Assembly (NCBI GenBank): GCA_965261645.1
Contig: CBDHDJ010000003.1
Span: forward strand, 1,493,049 to 1,557,048
DNA length: 64,000 bases
Reading direction: 5' to 3'
Origin: CBDHDJ01 sp965261645
GTDB taxonomy: Bacteria > Pseudomonadota > Alphaproteobacteria > SHVV01
Position 1 is the first letter of the stretch. Every line of letters starts with the position of its first letter. The notes under the pieces were generated by a model, which saw only the letters and a list, made by a program, of their open reading frames with translations, searched no databases and was not told where the DNA came from. The translations under genes and the position numbers were made by a program. Positions 9,546-18,796 of this stretch are shown in pieces.

Positions 9546-10340
9546 CATCCCAACTGACGGCGACGAGGGAAAGGCAGGCACAAGCTCGACCGGGCCGCTC
9601 TGGCCGGAGTGCCCGCGCGCTCGACACCGGATGCTCCCTGAGCGCCGGTTCGGCGGCTGTCGCTGCAACATCCAGGCGTTGTGGCGTTGCTGGATCGGGC
9701 CCCATGTTCGCGCTTGGTGGGCAGGCCCAGGCACTCGCACGACTCAGCACACACTCTTATATATGCGTAATGCTGGCGAACCTGCCGGCGCGCCGGCAAC
9801 GTGTGTGGAAGCGAGCGTCTCCGCACGTTAGATACAAGAGGCCGATTTGCCATTGCTCTGCGCCTGCCGTCATCAGGCGGCCCCGGCATTGGTCTGGCCG
9901 TCAGGAATATCGAAGCTGCCAATCCTGGCCGATCGGGGCCTTTCCGGCGGTCGGCGGCTGGTAGCAACGCATGCAATCAGGTGGGGATCCGGCCGCACCC
10001 GCTGGTCGCATAGTATAATGCGGTCGACCCAAATCTGGCGCTACGGCATCGCCAAGGCCCGGCAGCCCTTGCGATTCGGTGCCATAATTTCGACATTTTC
10101 TGTTGACCGGGAATCAATTTGGCTTTATGCACGTTTTTAGCGTCCATTGAACATGCGAGTTTGTATCGAACTGCCTGAATGTTTTTGTTACAGGCATTAT
10201 GATGTTGGACTGCAAATTAAATGGATGTAAGTTTTTGCATAGGGCCACTTGCGTGATAACCTACATATGTTAAGTTGCTCATGGTTACTCGGCCTCAATC
10301 GCGGGGCCACTTCAAACTATGATTATTAGGAGTGCCTCGG
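9546..10340. other. intergenic, AT-rich leader before the lipoprotein gene
   Basis: About 800 bp without a convincing gene. The first half is GC-rich with no recognisable protein. From about 10080 to 10330 the composition drops sharply. This stretch is the likely promoter/leader of the lipoprotein gene and includes gttgacc at 10102-10108 and ttatgc 16 bp further on, a weak promoter match. taggag at 10327-10332 is the ribosome-binding site. Confidence 0.4.
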
Positions 10341-12134
10341 ATGAAGTTCCAAAAGAATAAATTCTTGACGACAGTTGCAGCTGCAGCGCTCGCGCTTGCT
10401 GTGGGTGCCTGCAGTACCAGCAGCGATGACGACGAGACGGTATCGGTGGCACCGCCTCCGACGACTGCACCAGATCCAACGCCTGATCCAACGCCTGATC
10501 CGGTACCGACTGCGCTTGAGACGGCCCAGGCGGATGCGGCGGCGGCAGCGGAGGCGGCAATGACAGCGTCGACCGACGCGGCCGATGCGGTTTCGGCAGC
10601 CATGACTGCGATAGCGAATCTTGCGACCATGCAGACCGGCGCAACGGCGGCCGGGCTCGCGGAGGAAGCCTCGACTGCAGCCGGCAAGGCGATGATGGCT
10701 TACATGCATGCCAAAGCGGCCTCCGAAGCTGCGGCGGCAGAGGAAGATGTGACTGCGGCAGTGGAAGCCCGGGTCATGGCCGAGAATGCCATGGCAAGCG
10801 CTGTGACGTATGGAATGATGGCCACGGAGAAAGCCGGTGAGGCTGAGACTGCCGCCATGGCAGAGCTCATGATCGACGGCACCATGAAGAGCGTGGGCGA
10901 GACGTCCATCGACGCCATGGCCGGGCCCAGTTCGGTGGCCACCGGTGCGGGCAAGGACGCCCAAACGGTGATTACCGGCCTGATCAAGGACATGAACCCG
11001 ATGGCCACGGGTGACGCAATCGACGGTGTCCTCTATGTGCCGGAAGTCGCAGAAGACCTGACGGTGGCAGAAACCCAGTTCAAAAAGGCAGTACCATACG
11101 AGCAAGCTGCGGCGGAGCGCACGTTCGCTATCGGCAAGACGCTTGACTCGCCCGACGACATGGCCCGGCTGATGCTGGTAACCGACTACGCCGGCGTGAA
11201 TATGGTGAAGGTCTATGCCCCGGATGACGGTAGCGATGTTCGGATGGGTACGAAGCAGGGTTTCATCAGCATCGACAATGCCGGCGAAGGATCCAATGTG
11301 GCGGCTGATGCCAACAACACGGCCCTGAGTTCCCTGGGCATGTTCTACGCTGCTGGTGTAGCTGACGCGGCTGCCTCGCTTGCCTTTGATGACTTGGTCG
11401 CTGCGGCTACTAAGCCTGCGGAGGTGTTCGTGTACACCTATACGGATTCGAACGGTGATCGGCAGATGGATTACGCGACGCTGGCGAGCACAAGCACGGA
11501 TGCAGTCACCGGCGTGATCACCTACACTTATCACATCGGGCACGACATCACAGCCGTGGCGGCACCGAATTCGGATAATGACCGAGATAACCTTGCGGAT
11601 GAGACGCGCATAACGTCCGGCATTCCCGGACCGGTCGCGTACCAGCACCTCCACTTCGGTGTCTGGGCCAGTCTTGGCGAGGCCGCTAAGGACGGCGCGC
11701 AGAAGGTCACCGGTCACGGCATCGGCTTCGTCCAGAGCATCGGCGACGGCATGACCGGTACCGACATGCCGAGTACTGGCAGTGCCACGTACAACGGCGA
11801 CTGGGTTGCCACGGTGCAGGCGGCGGCAGGAGGTCTAGCCTTGGAGAATGGAGCCGCTACACTGGCGGCGAACTTCGACAAGGCCACGGTCAAAGCGACC
11901 CTGGACGAATTGGCCACGCTCGAAGGCAGCATTGACGGCAGCATGTTCTCCGGAACCAAGGCAACGGTTGGCGTTAATGCACACGGCCTGACTTCGGGCG
12001 GCAAGTTCAGCGGCTCGTTCGACGGCGGGTTCTACGGGGCCAAGGCTGCGGAGGCCGGAGCCACCTTCGACTTCGCGTCCACGAATGGCGGCGCGTTCCG
12101 CGGCGCGTTCGGCGGGGCCAAGGAGAAACCGTAG
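10341..12134 (+). CDS. surface lipoprotein with Ala-rich stalk and TbpB-like barrel (Slam cargo)
   Basis: 597 residues. A lipoprotein signal MKFQKNKFLTTVAAAALALA ends in the lipobox VGAC (Cys24), followed by a Ser/Asp-rich tether (STSSDDDET) and a Pro-rich linker. Residues about 55-165 are an Ala-rich helical stalk (AAAAAEAAMTASTDAADAV; AAGKAMMAYMHAKAASEAA). A middle domain has IGKTLDSPDDMARLMLVTDY. The C-terminal ~165 residues are a TbpB-like eight-stranded barrel: HLHFGVWASLGEA, GTDMPSTGSATYNGDW, FSGSFDGGFYGAKAAEAGAT, GGAFRGAFGG. Such proteins are exported to the cell surface by Slam (type XI) translocons, two of which are encoded downstream. ATG 10341 is chosen for its taggag site and the clean signal; an upstream GTG at 10332 is less likely. 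Transferrin binding is not implied. Confidence 0.85.
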   Translation: MKFQKNKFLTTVAAAALALAVGACSTSSDDDETVSVAPPPTTAPDPTPDPTPDPVPTALETAQADAAAAAEAAMTASTDAADAVSAAMTAIANLATMQTGATAAGLAEEASTAAGKAMMAYMHAKAASEAAAAEEDVTAAVEARVMAENAMASAVTYGMMATEKAGEAETAAMAELMIDGTMKSVGETSIDAMAGPSSVATGAGKDAQTVITGLIKDMNPMATGDAIDGVLYVPEVAEDLTVAETQFKKAVPYEQAAAERTFAIGKTLDSPDDMARLMLVTDYAGVNMVKVYAPDDGSDVRMGTKQGFISIDNAGEGSNVAADANNTALSSLGMFYAAGVADAAASLAFDDLVAAATKPAEVFVYTYTDSNGDRQMDYATLASTSTDAVTGVITYTYHIGHDITAVAAPNSDNDRDNLADETRITSGIPGPVAYQHLHFGVWASLGEAAKDGAQKVTGHGIGFVQSIGDGMTGTDMPSTGSATYNGDWVATVQAAAGGLALENGAATLAANFDKATVKATLDELATLEGSIDGSMFSGTKATVGVNAHGLTSGGKFSGSFDGGFYGAKAAEAGATFDFASTNGGAFRGAFGGAKEKP

Positions 12135-12163
12135 GCGTTCGTCCGAATTTAGTAGCTAAAGCA

Positions 12164-12200
12164 GGCGCTCGGTCCGGCATTACGGGCCGGGCGCCTTTTT
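12164..12200 (+). terminator. rho-independent terminator after the first lipoprotein gene
   Basis: A 13-bp stem (12164-12176 with 12183-12195, two G-U pairs), a 6-base loop, then ttttt. It lies 30 bp after the stop codon at 12134 and before the next gene's start. Confidence 0.85.
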
Positions 12201-12227
12201 CTTGGGTGGGAATTGCAGGAGAGACCG

Positions 12228-13823
12228 ATGCGCACCAATCTTCCGATTGTTTTCTTCTTAGGCGTGGCCCTGATTGCCCTTGGAGCTTGCGGCGGCGGCG
12301 GCGGCAATGATGAGGCGCAGCTGAGGACCGACCTCGAAGCAGCGCAGGCAGCGCAAGCGGAGGCAGAGGCGGCGCGCAAGAAGGCCGAGGAGGAAACCGC
12401 CGTGGCCGAGGCGGCGCGCAAGAAGGCCGAGGAGGAAGCCGCCGAAGCAGAGCGGCAGCGCCTCGTGGAGGAGGGTGAAGCCGAGGACGAGGCCGAGCAG
12501 GAGCGGCTGGCGGCCGAGGAGGCCGAGCAGGAGCGACTGGCCGCCGACGCAGACCGCCAGCGGCTCGCGAACGAAGTTGAGCAGGTGCGGCAACAGCTGA
12601 CCGAGGCCGAACAAGCGGAACTCATGGCTCGCGCCAGCTCGTTTGGCTTGGAGCTAGACGAGCCTGCTCTGGGGATGGTGGACGTCATGTGGCCGCGAGA
12701 CGGGGACCTGACATTCCGGCCCGAGGGGACTCTCACCTCCGGCTCGGCGGCGCCCAGTGTGCCCGGCAGCTGGCGTAGCGCCAGCTTTACCGGACAGACC
12801 GGAACGGCTGCTGGACTCACCAACGAAACTGTCTACCTCTACACCAACATCGAGAAGGGCAGCAGTCGCGCCTTTTGGAAGGAGCACGGGCTGGAGGTGG
12901 CGGCATCCGCAGAGGATAACGAGACTTATAATCCGAAGCCCACCGCGGCGGCGCAATTCATCACGAAGTCCGGGGACAGCACAATGGCCGATGGTGTGCG
13001 AGTACGCGGCAACTACGACGGTGTCACCGGCACCTTTACGTGCACTGTTGCCGACACCTGCATGGGCACGAAAACCAGCATAAATCTCACCGAACTCGTG
13101 TTGCTTACCGACGGGGTTCGTTCGTTTGAAGACGGCAACTGGAGTTTCAAGCCTGGCAGAATCACCTCCCCCGTCCAGGCCGATCTCGACGATGCATACC
13201 TCTACCTTGGCGTCTGGGCTTCCATCCCAGATAGCATCAGTGGGACGACGTATGACTTCAAGTACGTTGCAGGCGGCGGTGCCGAATCAGGAACCGCCTT
13301 AACCAACTTTAACGCTCTTACTGGCTCAGCGACGTTTCGCGGCGGTGCGGTCGGCAAATACGTAATTCAGGGGCAGGTCGGCCCGCAGAACGCCAAGATT
13401 GGTACTTTCACCGCCACCGCCACCTTGAACGCTAATTTCGGCAACGGCATGGACCCTGGTAGCCTTAGTGGCAGCATCACCGACTTCAGCGAAGGCGGCA
13501 GCCCCCTCGCAGGCTGGCGGGTTACGTTGGGTAGCACTGACGATGTCGGTGTCGCTAGCAACATCACCATCACCAACGCCGCCGAGGCCGACGCGATCGG
13601 CAGCACAGTGGCAAGCATCGGCGGCTTGCCGGTGGGAGGTTCATGGGAAGCCAGCTTCTACGGCAGCGACAATGCAGTGATTCCCGATGCTGACCGGGAC
13701 AAGTATCCGGCGACCCGGTACCCGGTGGTGGACCTCGCAGGTGTGGCTGGCTGGTTCGATGCCGCCGACGAGGCCTGCTCGAATGCTTGCCTTGCCGGAT
13801 CCTTTGCCGCCACCCCCCAGTAA
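12228..13823 (+). CDS. surface lipoprotein with charged coiled-coil stalk and beta-rich domains
   Basis: 531 residues. The signal MRTNLPIVFFLGVALIALGA ends in lipobox LGAC (Cys21) followed by a Gly tract. Residues about 28-135 form a continuous coiled coil rich in Ala, Glu, Arg and Lys, including a repeated block ARKKAEEE. The rest is beta-rich with the markers ETVYLYTNIEKGSS, YLYLGVWASIPDSISG, GSATFRGGAVGKYVIQG, GTFTATATLNANFG, GSITDFSEGGSPLAGW and GSWEASFYGSD. The last seven blocks recur in the same order in the lipoprotein at 21460-22767, so the two are paralogs with different stalks. It is probably surface-exposed cargo of the neighbouring Slam proteins (inference). caggaga lies 5 bp before ATG 12228. 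Confidence 0.8.
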   Translation: MRTNLPIVFFLGVALIALGACGGGGGNDEAQLRTDLEAAQAAQAEAEAARKKAEEETAVAEAARKKAEEEAAEAERQRLVEEGEAEDEAEQERLAAEEAEQERLAADADRQRLANEVEQVRQQLTEAEQAELMARASSFGLELDEPALGMVDVMWPRDGDLTFRPEGTLTSGSAAPSVPGSWRSASFTGQTGTAAGLTNETVYLYTNIEKGSSRAFWKEHGLEVAASAEDNETYNPKPTAAAQFITKSGDSTMADGVRVRGNYDGVTGTFTCTVADTCMGTKTSINLTELVLLTDGVRSFEDGNWSFKPGRITSPVQADLDDAYLYLGVWASIPDSISGTTYDFKYVAGGGAESGTALTNFNALTGSATFRGGAVGKYVIQGQVGPQNAKIGTFTATATLNANFGNGMDPGSLSGSITDFSEGGSPLAGWRVTLGSTDDVGVASNITITNAAEADAIGSTVASIGGLPVGGSWEASFYGSDNAVIPDADRDKYPATRYPVVDLAGVAGWFDAADEACSNACLAGSFAATPQ

Positions 13824-13880
13824 TTGACCGAGCACACACACACACTCCCGGCCCCTGTGGACTGGCCCCTTAGCAGCACA

Positions 13881-13911
13881 AGGGCGGCGGCTCAGGTCGC
13901 CGCCCTTTCTA
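13881..13911 (+). terminator. rho-independent terminator
   Basis: A perfect 9-bp stem (13881-13889 with 13898-13906), an 8-base loop, then ttctatttcc. It lies 58 bp after the stop of the coiled-coil lipoprotein. Confidence 0.8.
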
Positions 13912-13936
13912 TTTCCAAAGAGAGGGAGAACAGGCG

Positions 13937-14699
13937 GTGAAGATCGCATTCAGAATGATCGCTGCTGCTCGCGACTGTCGCGCCCGGGGCGAAGGCTTAA
14001 TCGGTAGGAGACCTTTGCCGAGACATCGAGCACGAGTTTGAAACCATTGCGATTGCGGAAGTAGCGACGGATTCCCTGCCCAGCGGCAGGTGCGTCCCCT
14101 GGATCGATCATTTGATCGATCTTTTCGTTATCCCCGCTGCCTATGATCTCCAGCCGCGGGATATTCATCCTTCGGAAATCTCGGCGGGGCTCGATCAACG
14201 GCTGCCCGGCTGCCCGGCAGCACTGCACAGCTGTACAACGATCTCCTGTATTTCTCAGACGCGGACAACCCCTATTCCGCAACCTATCGTTACCAGACGG
14301 ATTGCACCGGAACGACCTGCCGGACGGTCCATCCGGTAACGGGACGGGTCACAACCAACGACATCAGGAGATCCAGGTTCTCCGGGCGGGGCATCCAGTG
14401 GACGGTTCTGGGCCAGAAGGGCGGCGTCACCCTGGTCAAGCGACAATCCAGGTCCACCAGCAGCAGCAGCACGGACTACGACTGGACGGGATATGGTGGC
14501 TGGACCACGCACAACGCTTTCTTCTCTCGCTGGCAAGAGGGTGTCGACGGCCGGTACGAGGCGCTCCGGTCAGGTCTGGAGCTACTCGGCGGGTTTGGCG
14601 TCAAACAGCAACCCGCCCAACATCAGCGCCCGCTGGGACGGCTTCATGGCCGGGATCGACGTCGGTCGTAGCTCCACCCGCGGCAATCCGGTATAGCGC
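13937..14699 (+). pseudogene. degraded secreted/surface protein gene
   Basis: A gagaggga site precedes GTG 13937, which opens a signal-peptide-like stretch (MKIAFRMIAA, then one frame over LATVAPGAKA). About 200 bp follow with no clear frame. From 14224 a coherent secreted-type protein appears: STAQLYNDLLYFSDADNPYS, ATYRYQTDCTGTTCRTVHPV, SRFSGRGIQWTVLGQKG, DYDWTGYGGWTTHNAFFSRW. After another shift near 14550 it ends in SARWDGFMAGIDVGRSSTRG, a pattern seen in surface proteins of Slam loci (from memory). The frame stops at TAG 14694-14696, close to the left end of an IS. A tandem ggctgccc duplication near 14200 may be one of the shifts. It looks like a dead third cargo gene. Confidence 0.5.
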
Positions 14700-14714
14700 G
14701 GCAATCTGAATGAG

Positions 14715-16310
14715 AGTTCGTATTGCCTCATTCAAGAATGTTCCCGAGTTCTCGGACCGTTGCCTCACCAAAATGTTCCTTTCGTGATCCTAAAGCATTT
14801 TTTCGATGCGGGGATCGACTCCTCGGTAGGCATTTCGCCTTGTTCGCCGAACACCATCGCCGTCGCTTTCTCCTTTCGCCAAACCTTCACCCGACGCTGC
14901 ACCGTGCGCAGGAGCCCGTCCGGGTACTCCCCGGGATGTGCCGCCTGAAGCCGCTCAAACAATTGGCGGCTCGTGTACCAAGGCTCGGCCTCGAACCAAG
15001 CGTGCAGTTGCTCTCTCACCTTCACCAGCGGATCGGGCCTCCGCCGGCCGCACTTCGGCTTCGCCACCGGTATGGCCGTGGGCCTTGCCTCGCCTTCCCG
15101 CCACGCGACGCGCAATCCGGCAAGGAATTGCTCCAGCGGCGGTACAGTCGGGTCCGACGGTGCGGCGACCGGCTTGTCAACAATGTCCACAATGCATTGT
15201 TGCCGTACCCGCATCTGCCTGAGCAGCTGGATTGGGTCGAGTCGGGCCGACAGCTCGGCGACTCGGTCACGCACCTGCTGCGGTGTTCTGGGATCTGCAA
15301 GCAGCCTTTGGCAGGGCGTGGCCGGCGGATGGTAACGCTTGATGACACGGGCACCATCGCGCCGCTTCGACGCCAACTTGAACGAGGGTTGGAAGAAATG
15401 CACGAACAGTCTCGTTGCCGTGTAGAGCCGGGATAGCGCCGCCGCGGCTTCCAGACCCGCAAGGCGGCGGTAGCCGACGATCCGGCGGACGATCGCGCCA
15501 TTCTTCTGCTCGACAAAGGCCTGGTCGTTCTTACGCCACGGACGGCAGCGGGTAAAAACGATCCCGGAATCCCGGCAGTAATCGCGCACCGTCTCGTTCA
15601 CGAAAACGCTGTCGTTGTCCGTGTCAAAACCGAGCAGTTCGGACGGCAGCCGCCTCCGGACCTCGCTTAGCACCTCCCTGAGCAGAGTCTGTTCGCGGTA
15701 CAGAAGCGGTGTACACTCGGTCCATCCCGTGGCGACGACCGTGACAGTAAGCGTCTGCACGAAGCTCCCGTTCGGCCACCGGGCCGCAATGTGCCACGAG
15801 GTCAGCCTCGACGAAGCCCGGTGGCGGGTCGTCCCAGTCCGAGAACGTGCGCATCGGAATGCTCTTGCGGACCGACGATGGCGCAGCCGTCCGACGGCGC
15901 TTACTGCCGCTCGCCTGTTCGCGGACCTGGCGAAGCGACCGGTCGATCGTCGACGCGATCATCGCGAGTACCGCGGCGCGGATCTGCGGACCGAGTCTCA
16001 TGTGCCCGTGCCGTTCCATCGCCTCGACCAATGTCGGCATCAGCGCCTTCAGGCGTTTGCCACAGATGCGGTCCGATGCCTCCCACAGAACGACTAGCGC
16101 CTCGCAGACCGCCTCATCGTAGATCCGCCGACTGGCCTTCGCCGCCGAGCGGCTCGCGGGGGCGTCGCACCGCAGCAGCCGCATCGCGTGCTTTCGGTGA
16201 AAGCCGGTGATTGCAACGAATTCATCGAGAATGCGTGTCTTCTCGGCGCGCCCTGCAACTGCGTACCGTCGTGCCAAGGCGTTAACCAGTTCGTCTCGTG
16301 CCGTCATGCT
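14715..16310 (-). mobile_element. integrase-core insertion sequence (ISNCY-like)
   Basis: About 1.6 kb with one minus-strand transposase in two frames. It separates a degraded surface-protein gene on the left from the 3' part of a TbpB-like lipoprotein on the right. Terminal repeats were not identified, so both limits are approximate (left 14.70-14.76 kb, right about 16.31 kb). Confidence 0.65.
14765..16307 (-). pseudogene. integrase-core (rve) transposase, frameshifted
   Basis: The start is at 16307 with MTARDELVNALARRYAVAGR, followed by EKTRILDEFVAITGFHRKHA, an N-terminal helical/HTH domain. The integrase core begins RTFSDWDDPPPGFVEADLVA (first Asp). One extra base near 15772-15776 shifts the frame in CGPVA-NGSFVQTL. 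The core resumes with LTVTVVATGWTECTPLL and LLGFDTDNDSVFVNETVRDY (second Asp), then RPWRKNDQAFVEQKNG (Glu). A C-terminal 150-residue domain follows, ending at 14765. All DDE residues survive in the two frames, so a single-base error would explain everything. Confidence 0.82.
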
Positions 16311-16904
16311 TACACGGACGACGAAGGTGCATCGGTGACTGGTGATGCTAGCGACCGGAAGACGAGAGCCATTATTCCCGAGGCATCGGATTATAAGCAC
16401 ATCCACTTCGGTGTTTAGGCTGCTCTCGGGGAAGCTGCGAAGAACGGCGACCAAGAAATCTTCGATCTTGGCATCGGCTTCGTCCAGAACATCTCTGGCG
16501 AGGGTCTGACCGTTGTCGACATGCCGAATAACAGTGACGATACGTACCGTGGCAACTGGGTCGCCACGGTACGGGAGGTGGATGATGACGGCGATGGGGA
16601 TATTACCTTGGAGCACAACTCCGCTACGTTGACTGCGGACTTCAGTAAGGCCACGATCAAAGCGGCTCTGACGGGCTTGGCCACACTTGAAGGTGCCATC
16701 GACGCGAACAGGTTCTCCGGGATCAAGGCAACTGTTGCAAGCAGTAACGCGTATAACTTGGATTCCAAGGGCAAGTTCACAGGCTCGTTCAGTGGTGGAT
16801 TCTACGGAGCCAAGGTGGCGGAAGCCGGCGGTGTCTTCGACTTTATGTCGGAAGATGCGAAGGCTGGTGCGTTCCGTGGGGTCTTTGGTGGTGACAGAGA
16901 TTAA
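16311..16904 (+). pseudogene. C-terminal barrel of a TbpB-like lipoprotein, truncated
   Basis: The plus frame gives IIPEASDYKHIHFGV, then TAG at 16416-16418 in place of the Trp of HFGVWAALG, then AALGEAAKNGDQEIFDLGIG, FSGIKATVASSNAYNLDSKG, KFTGSFSGGFYGAKVAEAGG and AGAFRGVFGGDRD. This is the same C-terminal barrel as in the lipoproteins at 10341 and 47100. It is closest in wording to the latter, with the same position upstream of a Slam gene. Signal, stalk and middle domains are missing, replaced by the IS to the left. The amber codon and the loss of the 5' end make it dead. Confidence 0.85.
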
Positions 16905-16935
16905 AGCCTGACCACCTGAAGTCCTGACAAGATCC

Positions 16936-16969
16936 AGGTGCCCGAACCCAAACGGATCGGACACCTTTT
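16936..16969 (+). terminator. terminator after the truncated lipoprotein
   Basis: aggtgcccga (16936-16945) pairs with tcggacacct (16957-16966) with one mismatch, followed by ttt. The equivalent perfect hairpin stands at 48874-48910 after the intact homolog. Confidence 0.65.
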
Positions 16970-17313
16970 CTATTGCCAAATTTCCCGTTTCGTCGCCCCG
17001 TGTTGGATGATGGGCCAAGGCCCTTCCATACCGATCAGCGCCTATCGCGGCTTGCTTATCCAGATGAGCCAAGGGTATACAATCGGAATGCGGGTTTCTG
17101 ATCCATATGCAAGGAGATGTGCCCTTAGCCAAGCACCACCACGGCCTTCACACCCTCTCTGATACATGCTCGCATTTCCGACACTCATGAACTCGCTGCA
17201 ATTTGAAATCGCAACTGGGCATCTACCCAACCAACCTGCCTTAAGCCAATGTAAGGCCTGTCTTCACCGAAACCGTGTTCCTCTCGTCAGCCCTTAATCC
17301 AACAAAAGAGCAC
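16970..17313. other. conserved leader region upstream of Slam
   Basis: No full gene. From about 17030 to 17270 the sequence is closely similar to 48960-49210 before the second Slam gene. It includes aaggagatgtg at 17110-17120 followed by a short frame reading PLAKHHHGLHTLSD (PLAKHHHGLHT here, TLAKYHYGLHT in the other copy). This may be a leader peptide or a regulatory segment. Confidence 0.4.
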
Positions 17314-18648
17314 ATGAACCGCTACGCGACTGTGTTCGCACGACTACTGCTGGCACTGATGCTGGCGCACATAGGCATGCCCGCACTGGCAATAGCGCAG
17401 GAGACAGCGCGTCCTGAGCTATCCGCCAAAACCCTGATCGAGGCCGCGAGGGCAGCCCTGTCGAAGGGTGAACTGGAGGACGCGGAGTTCTTGCTCCAGG
17501 GCGTCAAGCCGGGAGAGGGGAATATAGACGACCTGGATTTCCTTTACGGCTCGATCGCGATGGCGCGGGAGGATTGGCAAACCGCCATCGCCCGGTTTCG
17601 CGCCATGCTGATCCGTGACCCGACCCTGCCGCGGGTGCGGCTCGATCTCGCGCTCGCCTACTTCCGGGCCGGAGAAGACAGCAGCGCCGCATATCATTTC
17701 CGCCAGGTGCTTGGTGATAAGGATTTGCCGCCTGTCGTGCGCGCCCGGACGCTAGCATTTCTCGATACGATCCGCCGCCGCAAGACCTGGTCGGTCAACG
17801 CGGCGGTCGCACTCGCCCCCGATAGCAACATCAATGCCGCGACCAGCTCGCGGGAGGTCAACCTGTTCGGCTTTCCGGCCCAACTCTCGGAGGACGCACG
17901 GCAAACCAGCGGCGTGGGCCTGAACGCCAATATCTCGGCAGGATACGAGGCACGCATCTCACCAGATCTGAGGTTCCGCACCGGCGCCAGCCTGTCTACG
18001 CGGACCTACGAGAAGAGCGAGTTCAATGACCGGACCTTGACCCTGCGGGCGGGACCGCGGTTTCTCTTCGAGAAGTTCGACCTGCGCCCGGAACTGACGG
18101 CGCGCGCACGGCGACTCGGCGGTGAGATGTATAGCCGGGCAGCCGGCGTCGAGCTTTCGGGCAACTGGCAAGCGGCGCCGGCCTGGCGGCTGAGCGCGGC
18201 GGTCGGAGGTGAGCGGGTCTCCTACGAGACCTTCCTTGGCGAGGGTAACATGTACAGCACCCAGGTGGGTCTAGCCCACGCACTCGGGCGCGCCACATTG
18301 CTGCGGGCCGACGGTGTATTTCGCCGCGAGGCCGTGGAACGCGAGGCCTATTCATGGCGCGAGTTCATCGTCGGGGCTTCGGCCACGCGGGAGCTTCCCA
18401 GGGGCTTCGTGGCGACCGTGGGATCGACCTACCGGTTGCGGGGTTACGATAGTCCGATCGCCGCCTTCGGCCCCGAGGCACGGCAGGACCGGACACTGGC
18501 CGGGCGGATGAAGGTATCTAACCGCCATATCGAGCTGTTCGGGTTCATGCCCGAGCTCACGGTCAAGCATGAACGCCGGAGCAGCAATCTCAGCCTTTAC
18601 GACTACAAGCGCAACCTGGTCGAAGTCGGGGTGGTCCGGACCTTTTAG
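17314..18648 (+). CDS. Slam-family outer-membrane translocon (surface lipoprotein assembly modifier), first paralog
   Basis: 444 residues. The signal peptide (residues 1-27) ends PALAIAQ. TPR-like helices at about 35-160 (LIEAARAALSKGELEDAEFL, FRAMLIRDPTLPRVRLDLAL, AYFRAGEDSSAAYHFRQVLG) lead to the conserved ALAPDSNINAATSS. A 14-strand-type DUF560 barrel fills residues about 165-444, ending LSLYDYKRNLVEVGVVRTF with the C-terminal Phe of outer-membrane proteins. Slam proteins translocate lipoproteins such as TbpB and fHbp to the cell surface (type XI secretion). ATG 17314 gives exactly the length of the second copy at 49251, supporting the start. It lies 0.4 kb after the truncated cargo gene, as the second copy follows its intact cargo. 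Confidence 0.92.
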   Translation: MNRYATVFARLLLALMLAHIGMPALAIAQETARPELSAKTLIEAARAALSKGELEDAEFLLQGVKPGEGNIDDLDFLYGSIAMAREDWQTAIARFRAMLIRDPTLPRVRLDLALAYFRAGEDSSAAYHFRQVLGDKDLPPVVRARTLAFLDTIRRRKTWSVNAAVALAPDSNINAATSSREVNLFGFPAQLSEDARQTSGVGLNANISAGYEARISPDLRFRTGASLSTRTYEKSEFNDRTLTLRAGPRFLFEKFDLRPELTARARRLGGEMYSRAAGVELSGNWQAAPAWRLSAAVGGERVSYETFLGEGNMYSTQVGLAHALGRATLLRADGVFRREAVEREAYSWREFIVGASATRELPRGFVATVGSTYRLRGYDSPIAAFGPEARQDRTLAGRMKVSNRHIELFGFMPELTVKHERRSSNLSLYDYKRNLVEVGVVRTF

Positions 18649-18796
18649 CGGATTACAAAAGGAATGTGCGTACCTGGCCGGCCGGGTGGAGTCCTGTGAT
18701 CGGTTTCACAAGCTCCTTAGCCTTCGTCTCCATCTCGATGTGGCCGACCATGCCCGGGCAGTTACATTGATTTCAGACACCATGCTACTTTAGACG

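Noticed and set aside
10326..11717. 463-residue minus-strand frame
   Set aside because: Antisense of the Ala-rich lipoprotein; His/Arg-rich artefact. The same applies to 47328-48686.
13950..14282. 110-residue minus frame
   Set aside because: It overlaps the degraded plus-strand surface-protein gene; there is no start signal or family, although part of it reads smoothly.
16317..17132. Long N-terminal extension of the integrase-core transposase frame
   Set aside because: The transposase starts at 16307 (MTARDELV); the open frame beyond it is antisense of the lipoprotein remnant.
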